The notes below the pieces were generated by a model. That model did no database searches, had not been told where the DNA came from, and saw nothing but the letters and a program-made list of their open reading frames with translations. The position numbers and the translations under genes were made by a program. A stretch of DNA of 49,259 nt from Mesorhizobium sp. B2-4-15 (GTDB lineage Bacteria; Pseudomonadota; Alphaproteobacteria; Rhizobiales; Rhizobiaceae), in NCBI RefSeq assembly GCF_006658505.1, contig NZ_VFUZ01000037.1:1-49259 (forward strand), written 5' to 3'. Position 1 is the first letter of the stretch; the number at the start of each line of letters is the position of its first letter. This document shows, piece by piece, positions 31,379-38,446 of the stretch.

Positions 31379-31406
31379 TTGACAACGTAAGGAAATTTCC
31401 TTACTT
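31379..31406 (+). promoter_or_regulatory. Promoter with 18-bp perfect palindrome (PrlF-YhaV operator)
   Basis: TTGACA (31379-31384) and TTACTT (31401-31406) flank a 16-base spacer. The perfect palindrome GTAAGGAAATTTCCTTAC occupies 31387-31404, covering the spacer and part of the -10. Type II toxin-antitoxin operons are autoregulated at such sites; here the antitoxin or the complex is the likely binder. Confidence 0.7.
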
Positions 31407-31434
31407 GCGTGGGAGATTGAATTTGGAGCCAGCC

Positions 31435-31767
31435 ATGGGCGCGCTGCTGAAAGAAGAAAGCACCATTACCGCGAAGGGTCAGACGACCGTTCCCAAAGCT
31501 GTCAGGCAGGCTTTGGGCGTGGATTATGGCGGGCGCATCGCCTTTTTCGTCGATGACCAGCGCCGGGTCTATGTCGAGAAGGCGACCGAAGAGACCAGCG
31601 ATCCAGTTGTCGATCGCTTTCTTGAATTTCTGGCGAAAGACATGACCAAGCACCCGGGCACGTCCGTTGTCGCGCTGCCCGCTAGCCTGCGGGATCGCAT
31701 GGCGGCGCTTGTCGGGGACATGTACGTTGACCTCCATGCCGAGATCGACGGGGACGTCGCACTCTAG
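31435..31767 (+). CDS. prlF: Antitoxin PrlF (SohA) of a PrlF-YhaV module
   Basis: The roughly 110-residue protein has an AbrB-type swapped-hairpin DNA-binding domain (ESTITAKGQTTVPKAVRQAL, then GGRIAFFVDDQRRVYVEKA) and a C-terminal toxin-contact region (DPVVDRFLEFLAKDMTKHPG, then VGDMYVDLHAEIDGDVAL). This matches PrlF/SohA antitoxins. The ATG at 31435 has GGAG upstream; the longer frame from 31405 begins within the palindrome. It precedes yhaV by two bases. Confidence 0.88.
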   Translation: MGALLKEESTITAKGQTTVPKAVRQALGVDYGGRIAFFVDDQRRVYVEKATEETSDPVVDRFLEFLAKDMTKHPGTSVVALPASLRDRMAALVGDMYVDLHAEIDGDVAL

Positions 31768-31769
31768 CC

Positions 31770-32261
31770 ATGCTCACCGTCAATGGCTGGACCATTCTCG
31801 CGCATCCCCTCTTTCTCGATCAGTTGGAAAAGCTGACCGAGGCCGTCGAGGCGTTAAAGGCAAAGAAGCCGGATGAATACCAGAAGAACGCGAGCACCAA
31901 GCTTTTGGCCGCCTTGAACAAGCTTGTGTTCCAGACGATCCCGGCCGATCCGACCGCAACCGTCTACCGGCAAGGCTCGACGCTCGGTGAGGCGCATAAG
32001 CACTGGTTCCGGGCGAAATTCGGCAACGGTCGCTTTCGCCTGTTCTTCCGCTACGACTCGACCGCAAAAGTCATCATCTTCGCTTGGGTGAACGATGAAA
32101 TCACCTTGCGAACCTATGGCGCGAAGACCGACGCCTACAAGATTTTCAAGGGGATGCTGGCGGATGGCAACCCGCCCGGCGATTGGGACGCGCTTCATAA
32201 GGCCACGTCCGATCCGGCCGTAGTCGACCGGCTGGAAAAAGCCTCGCCCCCGAATCCCTGA
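31770..32261 (+). CDS. yhaV: Toxin YhaV, ribosome-dependent RNase of a PrlF-YhaV module
   Basis: The 163-residue protein (MLTVNGWTILAHPLFLDQLE...) shows the YhaV hallmarks: KLLAALNKLVFQTIPADPT, YRQGSTLGEAHKHWFRAKFG, GRFRLFFRYDSTAKVIIFAWVND, TLRTYGAKTDAYKIFKGML and GNPPGDWDAL. YhaV is a RelE-superfamily endoribonuclease that cuts mRNA and is neutralised by PrlF. Both genes look intact, so the module may be functional. A strong hairpin with a T-run lies about 215 bases downstream. Confidence 0.93.
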   Translation: MLTVNGWTILAHPLFLDQLEKLTEAVEALKAKKPDEYQKNASTKLLAALNKLVFQTIPADPTATVYRQGSTLGEAHKHWFRAKFGNGRFRLFFRYDSTAKVIIFAWVNDEITLRTYGAKTDAYKIFKGMLADGNPPGDWDALHKATSDPAVVDRLEKASPPNP

Positions 32262-32355
32262 CGAATATAGTGTTGAACGCTGATGGCGTTGCCCTTCGGA
32301 CTGTGCTTCCGGCTGCGCCGGAATCACGCCAGCGGCGCGTTTCCGCCATTCGGTT

Positions 32356-32442
32356 TCATTGGCTAACGCAACCGGACGGCGACCAGAATCGGGCTCGTTC
32401 CTCGGCATGAAGGGTATCGAGGATCGCCTCGGGATCGGTCAT
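32356..32442 (-). CDS. Possible separate short ORF after the DUF736-like gene
   Basis: The ATG at 32442 has GGAGG eight bases upstream and reads MTDPEAILDTLHAEERARFW to a stop after 28 residues. It is in frame with the extended DUF736-like frame. It is probably the 5' piece of another gene. Confidence is low because of its small size. Confidence 0.35.
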   Translation of the reverse strand: MTDPEAILDTLHAEERARFWSPSGCVSQ

Positions 32443-32760
32443 AACCGACGCCTCCAGATGCACCGCACATGGCGAAACCCCGTCCACACCGGACGGGGCC
32501 TTTTTTTGTCGAGCCGATTTCACTCTGCGGCGCGACCAGATGAGGGAGAACTCGCCCTGCGTTTCCGTCTCGACCAGGCTCGCATAGATCGGAGCGGGGA
32601 AGCTCGGATCGGTGGCACCGGCGAAGATGCGGTGGTCCGGGCCCTTTTCGTTGTCGCCTTCGGCGGGGACGAAATCGACCGTCTTGACGTCAAGGTTGAG
32701 GGTCTTGACCGAGCCCTTGAAGCCCTTTGCGGTGCTGGTGAACATGCCGATGATGGCCAT
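32356..32760 (-). CDS. DUF736-like protein, reading through a former 3' hairpin
   Basis: The first 80 or so residues (MAIIGMFTSTAKGFKGSVKT, then LDVKTVDFVPAEG, PDHRIFAGAT and FSLIWSR) resemble DUF736 proteins found in rhizobial plasmid and ICE transfer regions. Such proteins normally end soon after the LIW-x-R string. Here the frame continues through sequence that forms a hairpin (32478-32498) and into MTDPEAILDTLHAEERARFW. The natural stop appears lost by a small indel. The ATG at 32760 has AAGGAA upstream. Confidence 0.65.
   Translation of the reverse strand: MAIIGMFTSTAKGFKGSVKTLNLDVKTVDFVPAEGDNEKGPDHRIFAGATDPSFPAPIYASLVETETQGEFSLIWSRRRVKSARQKKAPSGVDGVSPCAVHLEASVMTDPEAILDTLHAEERARFWSPSGCVSQ
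32478..32507 (+). terminator. Rho-independent terminator
   Basis: CCCCGTCC (32478-32485) and GGACGGGG (32491-32498) form an 8-bp stem with a 5-base loop, followed by CC and seven T. It would end plus-strand transcription from prlF-yhaV and, more weakly, minus-strand transcription of the DUF736-like gene. Confidence 0.8.
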
Positions 32761-32818
32761 TGTGGTGGTTCCTTCGGTTTGCTCGTTGCAGCTGCAGAGG
32801 GTCGGGGCTTTCGCGGAA

Positions 32819-32983
32819 CTAACCGTTCTTCGCAAGAAAGCGAGCTTCCCGCAGGATCGATGCGCGATCGAGACCGACCAGCGAGACTATGTCACGGATT
32901 TGCTGTTCGGTAGCGCCAGATTCCCGGGCAAGGTCGCGCACGACTTGGGCCGTCAGAGTGGAACGCTCCGGCTCGTTCGCCAT
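32819..32983 (-). CDS. Small helical hypothetical protein
   Basis: The 54-residue product (MANEPERSTLTAQVVRDLAR, then TEQQIRDIVSLVGLDRASIL, REARFLAKNG) is helical and HTH-like, similar to small proteins near DUF736 genes in rhizobial mobile regions. The frame can start upstream at 33031; the ATG at 32983 is preferred. It precedes the DUF736-like gene on the same strand. Confidence 0.6.
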   Translation of the reverse strand: MANEPERSTLTAQVVRDLARESGATEQQIRDIVSLVGLDRASILREARFLAKNG

Positions 32984-33090
32984 GCCATCCGATGCCTCAT
33001 TAATGGGCAGGAGTGCGCTGGTCGCTCCCAAGCATCAACGCCCGATAATGTGCTGTTGACGATTAATCTTTGTACGCTTCCGTACAGAAC

Positions 33091-33419
33091 TTAGCGAGTC
33101 AATTCGACGAGATGCTCGGAGGCCGGCGAGCCGTCAACCCCCGTCAACCCCTCGGCCTTGTAGCTGTCCTTGGCGGTGTAGGGATGCCGTCGAGCCGCCC
33201 GAGCGTCCTGCCCTCGCGGCGGCGCCGGTCCGAAGCTTCGGCCTCCTCGAACATCTTCGGGTTGAGGATGGGCACGGCGTTGAGTGCGATGCCGTGGCGG
33301 TCGTAATGGGCGATGCGCCTGAGAAAAGCGGCCACCACTTCGACGCTGGTGACGGTGCCGTCTTCCAGCGCGCGGCGCAGATCGGCGATCGAGGCTTCGA
33401 CTAGGCGGCGGGTGGGCAT
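33091..33419 (-). pseudogene. Amidase (amidase signature family), N-terminal fragment
   Basis: The frame from 33419 reads MPTRRLVEASIADLRRALED, then VAAFLRRIAHYDRHGIALNA and ASDRRRREGRTLGRLDGIP. After a frameshift it continues YTAKDSYKAEGLTGVDGSPA and stops. This is the start of an amidase-signature enzyme (LNAV...D...R..G...GPLDGIP...KD). Only about 110 of some 500 residues remain, and the catalytic Ser-Ser-Lys region is largely gone. Confidence 0.75.
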
Positions 33420-33563
33420 GGTGGAGTGGGACGCTGATTGGTAGGTTTATCTGTCCGCCGAGGATGACGGGGGGCACGTAAGTTGTACAGTTGAGTTCGT
33501 CAGACTGGACGCGCCGGTGCGACAGCGCCCCTGTCACCTTCGAGGACAATGGGGACTAAGCGC

Positions 33564-35816
33564 CTAAACCCCCAGCGCGTCCTTCACCCTCTCTCGCGTG
33601 TAAGGCAGATCGTAGATACGCTTGCCTGTCGCACTCCGGAACGCATTGGCGATGGCGCCTGCAGTTGGCCCTTGGGCGGCTTCGGCGACACCGAGATAAG
33701 GCGTGCCTGGATTATCGACGACCTGCACCTCGATGCTGTCCGGAACAGTGCTGAAACGCAGGATCGGATAAGTCGACCAATCGGGACTCGAGATGCGCGT
33801 GCTGTCGAAATGCACCGCCTCGTAAAGCGTCCAGCTCATCGACTGCAATATGCCGCCTTCGGTCTGGTTGACGATCGAATCAGGGGCGACGGCTTCGCCG
33901 CAATCGACCGCCGCGACGACGCGCGACACCATGATCGTGCCGCTGTCGCTGTCGACATCGGCCTGCAGCGCGATGGCCAGATAAGCGGCGTGGTTCTTGT
34001 ATTTGGCGAAGGCGAAGCCCCTGCCCCGGCCTTCCGGCAAAGCATCCTTGGACCAGCCAAATTTTTGCGCCGCCACCTCGATCACCTTCTTAGCGCGCGG
34101 GTCTTTCAGGTGGCGTAGGCGGTATTCCACCGGATCGGCGTTCGCCGCCAGCGCGAGTTCGTCCATGAAGCTCTCGATAGAGAAGACGTTGCTATAGGCG
34201 CCAAGGCCGCGCAGCGAGGAAACCCGCACCGGCATGTCGGCGATGAAATGCCAGTTCACACGCAGGTTGGGCACGTCATAGAGCGGGATGGCGTTGCGGT
34301 CGCCATTGCCGAGCGGCGATATCTGCAGCTTCGCCGGATCCGGCGGGAAGTGCCGGGCCATCAAGCGGCCGGCGATCAGCGATCCGGCCGAGCCCGGCCG
34401 CGTGCCATGGCTGTTGCTCCACAGGTCATAGTGCCAACTGACGATGTTGCCGTTCTGGTCGAGCGTGGCGCTCGCCCTGGTCAGCATCGCCGGCCCGTAT
34501 GGTTCCCACAGATGCTCCTGGTCGCGCATCCATTGCACGCGCACCGGCTTGCCCGCCACCTTCTGCGCGATCAGAGCCGCGTCGGCCGCAGCATCGTCGG
34601 CGCCGTTGTGGCCGTAGCAGCCGGAGCCTTCAGTGTGGATGCAGCGCACCTTCTCCTCCGGCACGCCGAGCATCTGAGCAATCGCCTTGCGGTCGGGATA
34701 GACGCCCTGCGTGTGCGTCCACACCGTCGTCAGGCCATTGTCCAACATGGCCACCGCGCTCGACGGGCCGATCGAGGCGTGCATCTGGTAGGCGCGCGTG
34801 AACTGCGCCTTGAGCGTCCTTGCGCCAGGCACGCTATCGGCACCGACCGAGGTCACGGTACCGATCTCCGATACGGATTTTTCGAGGAAGGCCGGCAGGT
34901 CGTATTGGTCGGGAAGCCCCGGCTGCTCCTGCCACTTGGCGACGCCGGCCATGGCGCGCATGGCCCTCACCGCCTGGAACTCCTGCTCGGCGATCACGGC
35001 CAGGAAATCGCCGTCGCGCACCACCGCGATGACGCCAGGCATCGCCTTGACAGAGGCATCGGCGAAGTCGGTGAGCTTGGCGCCGTAGCTCGGCGGACGC
35101 ACAACGCGGGCATGCACCATGCCCGGCGGCCGCATGTCCTGCACATAGGCTTCCCCGCCGGTGACCTTTGCCGGGATATCCACCCGCGCGAAGGGTTTGC
35201 CGATGGCGCGGTAGGCGGTGGGCGGCTTGAGCTTGGTGTCGGCCGCCGCGTCGACATGCAGCACGTCGGCCGAGACCAGTTCGCCATAGCTGGCCTTGGC
35301 CCCATTCGGGCCGAGGATCGCGCCCGCCTCGGCCTTGAGCGCCTCGACCGGCGCGCCGAGCTTTTCGCTGGCCTTGGCGACCAGGATCTGGCGCACCTGC
35401 GCCGAGGCATACCGGATGGCGGTGCCCGAGTTCTGGATCGTCTGGCTGCCGGCTGTGTAGCCTTCATTCGGCGTCAGCGCGGTATCGGCGGTGATCAGCC
35501 TGATCGATGCGGGCTCGACCTCCAGTTCCTCGGCCGCGATCTGGCGCAGCGACGTCTTGGTGCCCTGGCCAAGCTCGGCCTTGCCGGTGAAGACGGTGAT
35601 CGAACCGTCGGCGTCGATGCGGATCCAGGCGTCGAGCGAAGGCGTATCGGCCAGGCTGCCAGGTAGTTTCGGCTTCGCCGTCTGGGCGCCGGGCGCGCTT
35701 GGTACCTCGCCCTCCTGCGCCTCGGCGGGGATGGCGAAGCACACGACCAGCGCGCCGGCTCCCGCCAGGAAGCCGCGGCGGGTGACATCGGGAAGCAGGT
35801 TCGATGCGTTCATCAT
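33564..35816 (-). CDS. Molybdopterin-binding large subunit of a periplasmic aldehyde/isoquinoline oxidoreductase
   Basis: The 750-residue protein belongs to the xanthine-oxidase family, IorB-like branch. The Tat signal is MMNASNLLPDVTRRGFLAGAG. Two Mo-binding domain regions follow, with ELGQGTKTSLRQIAAEELEV, PNEGYTAGSQTIQNSGTAIR, GSGCYGHNGADDAAADAALI, RGLGAYSNVFSIESFMDELA and the C-terminal VAEAAQGPTAGAIANAFR with its Mo-coordinating or catalytic Glu region. It oxidises an aldehyde or N-heterocycle in the periplasm, passing electrons to the 2Fe-2S subunit and cytochrome c. The ATG at 35816 overlaps the stop of the small-subunit gene (ATGA); the open frame beyond that is a shadow. Confidence 0.92.
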   Translation of the reverse strand: MMNASNLLPDVTRRGFLAGAGALVVCFAIPAEAQEGEVPSAPGAQTAKPKLPGSLADTPSLDAWIRIDADGSITVFTGKAELGQGTKTSLRQIAAEELEVEPASIRLITADTALTPNEGYTAGSQTIQNSGTAIRYASAQVRQILVAKASEKLGAPVEALKAEAGAILGPNGAKASYGELVSADVLHVDAAADTKLKPPTAYRAIGKPFARVDIPAKVTGGEAYVQDMRPPGMVHARVVRPPSYGAKLTDFADASVKAMPGVIAVVRDGDFLAVIAEQEFQAVRAMRAMAGVAKWQEQPGLPDQYDLPAFLEKSVSEIGTVTSVGADSVPGARTLKAQFTRAYQMHASIGPSSAVAMLDNGLTTVWTHTQGVYPDRKAIAQMLGVPEEKVRCIHTEGSGCYGHNGADDAAADAALIAQKVAGKPVRVQWMRDQEHLWEPYGPAMLTRASATLDQNGNIVSWHYDLWSNSHGTRPGSAGSLIAGRLMARHFPPDPAKLQISPLGNGDRNAIPLYDVPNLRVNWHFIADMPVRVSSLRGLGAYSNVFSIESFMDELALAANADPVEYRLRHLKDPRAKKVIEVAAQKFGWSKDALPEGRGRGFAFAKYKNHAAYLAIALQADVDSDSGTIMVSRVVAAVDCGEAVAPDSIVNQTEGGILQSMSWTLYEAVHFDSTRISSPDWSTYPILRFSTVPDSIEVQVVDNPGTPYLGVAEAAQGPTAGAIANAFRSATGKRIYDLPYTRERVKDALGV

Positions 35817-36319
35817 CCCCTCCCCGTGGCGGCGGCCGGCGCCATGTTGTCGGCGGACTTGCCCTGCATCAGATCGCGGGCGCGGGCCACGGCCCGAAGG
35901 ATGCGCATATGCGTGCCGCAGCGACAGAGGTTGGGCTCCAGCGCCTGCCTGATGTCGGCGTCGGCGGCATCGGGCTTTGCCTCGAGCAGCGCCTGCGCCC
36001 GCATCATCATGCCGGCGATGCAATAGCCGCATTGCGCCGCCTGTTGTTCGATGAAAGCTTTCTGCATCGGTCCGGGAGCGTCGATGGTGCCAAGGCCCTC
36101 GACCGTCTTGATCTCGCGCCCCTCAACCAGCATGGCCGGCGTCAGGCAGGAAAAGACCGCCTTGCCGTCTACCATCACCGTGCAGGCGCCGCACTGGCCG
36201 AGGCCGCAGCCGAACTTGGCGCCGTTGAGCTTCAGATCGTTGCGCAGCACATAAAGCAGCGGCGTCGCCGGATCGACGTCGACGTCATGTGACGTGCCGT
36301 TGACGTTGAGCTTAAGCAT
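35813..36319 (-). CDS. [2Fe-2S] subunit of the aldehyde/isoquinoline oxidoreductase
   Basis: The 168-residue protein has the two cluster sites of the family: N-terminal plant-type ferredoxin ligands (GCGLGQCGACTVMVDGKAVFSC) and the C-terminal pair (CGYCIAGMM, then NLCRCGTHMRILRA). It is IorA-like, moving electrons from the Mo-centre to the cytochrome. The ATG at 36319 overlaps the cytochrome stop by one base (TGATG); the longer frame to 36433 lies within the cytochrome gene. Confidence 0.94.
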   Translation of the reverse strand: MLKLNVNGTSHDVDVDPATPLLYVLRNDLKLNGAKFGCGLGQCGACTVMVDGKAVFSCLTPAMLVEGREIKTVEGLGTIDAPGPMQKAFIEQQAAQCGYCIAGMMMRAQALLEAKPDAADADIRQALEPNLCRCGTHMRILRAVARARDLMQGKSADNMAPAAATGRG

Positions 36320-37692
36320 CAGTCCTTGGCTCCTACATTGTCCGGGCTGCGCTCGATGCCGTCCGAAGGCCCGACGCTGACCCGATATTTTCCGCTCCTG
36401 GTATCGGCGATCTTCGTCTTCGCGTCCGCCCATGCCGGCTTCTGGGCATAGGTCTCGCGCAGATAGCCGAGCAGGTCCGCCACCTGATCGTCGGTCAACG
36501 TCGCGGCAAAGCCCGGCATGATCGGGCTCTCCCGGCCGCTCGTCGCCGGCAGGCCAAAAAGCACGACGTTGATCGCATTTTGCGGCTCGCGCGCGGCGAT
36601 TGTGCTGGAGAGATGGAAATCGATGCCGCCGAAAGGCTGCGGGCGGCTGCCGTCATGGCAGGTGGCGCAGGCCGCCTGGTAGATCGCGCCGCCGCGGCTT
36701 GTCGGACTGCCGGTGGTGGCGCTGGCCGGTATCGGCGTGCCGCCCTGGTCGATCGAAAGCTTCTTGCGGATGTCCTCGGCTGCCGCCGCACGCTCCGGCG
36801 TCGGCTCGCTCATCCGCGAGATCAGGTAAGTGGCGATGGCGCTCATATCGGAATCGGGAAGCCGGCCGAGATTGCCCGTGACCTCGGCCATTGGCCCGTT
36901 GGCCACGCCGTGATCGGCATGCCAGCCTTGGCGCAGATAGGCATCGAGGCTGTCATGCGTCCACGGGACCGGCGCGGACGATGATCTGTCGAGCGCGAAG
37001 GCATCCCAGCCCTCCGCTTCGCCGCCTGCAAGGTGCGCGCCTTTCCGCTCGGCGCCCAGGGCATTGCGCGGCGTATGGCAGGCGCCGCAATGGCCAAGCC
37101 CTTCGACGAGATAGGCGCCGCGGTTCCATTCGGCACTCTGCGCGGTATCCTCGCGATAGGCGCCTTTGTGGAAGAAGAGCAGCTTCCAGCCCGCCAGCAC
37201 GAAACGCAGGTTGAGTGGGAACGTCAGCTCATTGGCGGGAGGCCGGCTCTCCACGGCATGCCGCGTCATCAGATAGGCATAGAGCGCCTTGTTGTCCTCG
37301 TCGGAGACCAGCGTGAAATGGTCGAACGGGAAGGCCGGATAAAGGTGATCGCCGTCGCGCTCCACGCCTTCCCGCATCGCCCGGCTGAAGGCAGCTTCCG
37401 ACCAGCGGCCGATACCGGTCTTGGGGTCCGGCGTGATGTTGGTGGAATAGATGGTGCCGAATGGCGTCGGCACCGCTAGTCCGCCGGCAAAGGACTTTCC
37501 GCCGGGCTTGGTATGGCAAGCCGTGCAGTTGCCTACAGAAGCGAGCACCGCGCCCTTCTCAATCAGCGCCTGGTCGAAGGAGGTGCGCTGCGGCGGTTCG
37601 ATCGGGTCGATCGCCGGCTTCCAGGCGTAGACGGCAAAGCCCGCCAGGCAGACGACAATGAGGATGAGAACGCCGATCCAGAAGCGTTTCAA
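36319..37692 (-). CDS. Triheme cytochrome c subunit
   Basis: The 457-residue protein has an N-terminal membrane anchor (FWIGVLILIVVCLAGFAVYAW) and three heme sites, CTACH, CGACH and CATCH, each in a class-I cytochrome domain. It is the usual electron-acceptor subunit of membrane-associated Mo-hydroxylases (AldFGH, IorAB with cytochrome). The start is TTG: AAGGAG lies seven bases upstream and no ATG fits. It heads the three-gene operon. No regulator lies beside it. Confidence 0.93.
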   Translation of the reverse strand: MKRFWIGVLILIVVCLAGFAVYAWKPAIDPIEPPQRTSFDQALIEKGAVLASVGNCTACHTKPGGKSFAGGLAVPTPFGTIYSTNITPDPKTGIGRWSEAAFSRAMREGVERDGDHLYPAFPFDHFTLVSDEDNKALYAYLMTRHAVESRPPANELTFPLNLRFVLAGWKLLFFHKGAYREDTAQSAEWNRGAYLVEGLGHCGACHTPRNALGAERKGAHLAGGEAEGWDAFALDRSSSAPVPWTHDSLDAYLRQGWHADHGVANGPMAEVTGNLGRLPDSDMSAIATYLISRMSEPTPERAAAAEDIRKKLSIDQGGTPIPASATTGSPTSRGGAIYQAACATCHDGSRPQPFGGIDFHLSSTIAAREPQNAINVVLFGLPATSGRESPIMPGFAATLTDDQVADLLGYLRETYAQKPAWADAKTKIADTRSGKYRVSVGPSDGIERSPDNVGAKD

Positions 37693-38446
37693 GGAGGTAC
37701 TCCTTACTCAAGGTGCGGCGGGCGCGTTGTCGAACCGGCCGTTCAGCGTCGCAGGCTTGACGCCACGCGGAGAGAACTAGGTTCGAGGTGCGAGGCGTCA
37801 ATGACAGCCAATCTCCCCCCTTGTGGGTCCCAAGTGGGAGAGATCGGCCAATCGCCGGCGCCGAGCTACTCCGGCGCCCCGGCAAACAGCGCCGTGCCAT
37901 CGCCTGCCGCCGCCGGCCAGCCGCGGATGGCGCGGTCGATGCCGTGTGATAGTGACCGACGGACTCTACTCAATTCTGAAGTTCAGGGTCCCAGGTCACC
38001 ACGTCCCTGTCCGCCTGCTCGGTGTCCGGGGAACGTCCAGATCCGCAGGCGCGGCCCGAACAACGGGCCTGGCGTCAAGCCGGTCTCGATCACCAGATCG
38101 GGACAGATAGCGAGGCTGGCCGCTGCGTGTTGTTCGACGCGGAGCAATCCACATGGCAAGCGCCTCCGGAGTCAGCCACAGGGTCGGGCTGCCACGCCGG
38201 CGTAGCCCCGCCTCACAGTCCGGCCCGTTCGTCACCCCGAATTTCATCTTGCCGATGCGATGGCGGCGGGCGGTATGATGCTTTGAGAGGCATCGCTGCG
38301 ACAAACCGCTTATTGAGATTGCCCCTCGCCTACATAACAACCGCTGAATGATCCGTGCACCAAAGCTTCGTCAGGCCGCCGTTACTGGATCGCTACCTGT
38401 GGTCGCCGCATTGAGGCTCATGGCTTGATCGACCTCTTCCCGCTCA
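37693..38446. other. Intergenic stretch with an IS5-type scrap
   Basis: The start of the gap contains a short inverted repeat around the SD of the cytochrome gene (AAGGAG-GTA-CTCCTT, 37691-37705). The middle contains the transposase remnant listed separately at 38030-38247. Elsewhere I see no gene. Confidence 0.5.
38030..38247 (-). pseudogene. IS5-family transposase, N-terminal remnant
   Basis: The frame from the ATG at 38247 reads MKFGVTNGPDCEAGLRRRGS, then PTLWLTPEALAMWIAPRRTT and SGQPRY. In a shifted frame it continues DLVIETGLTPGPLFGPRLR. The pattern (N-W-x-x-Y-x-x-x-L-RRRGSLTLWL-x-x-x-A...RTT-x-GGQPRYSDLAIETGLTL) is that of IS5/IS1182-like transposases. Only the first quarter survives. 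Confidence 0.75.

Noticed and set aside
34248..35666. 472-codon plus-strand frame
   Set aside because: It is antisense to the Mo-hydroxylase large subunit; no start site or domains.
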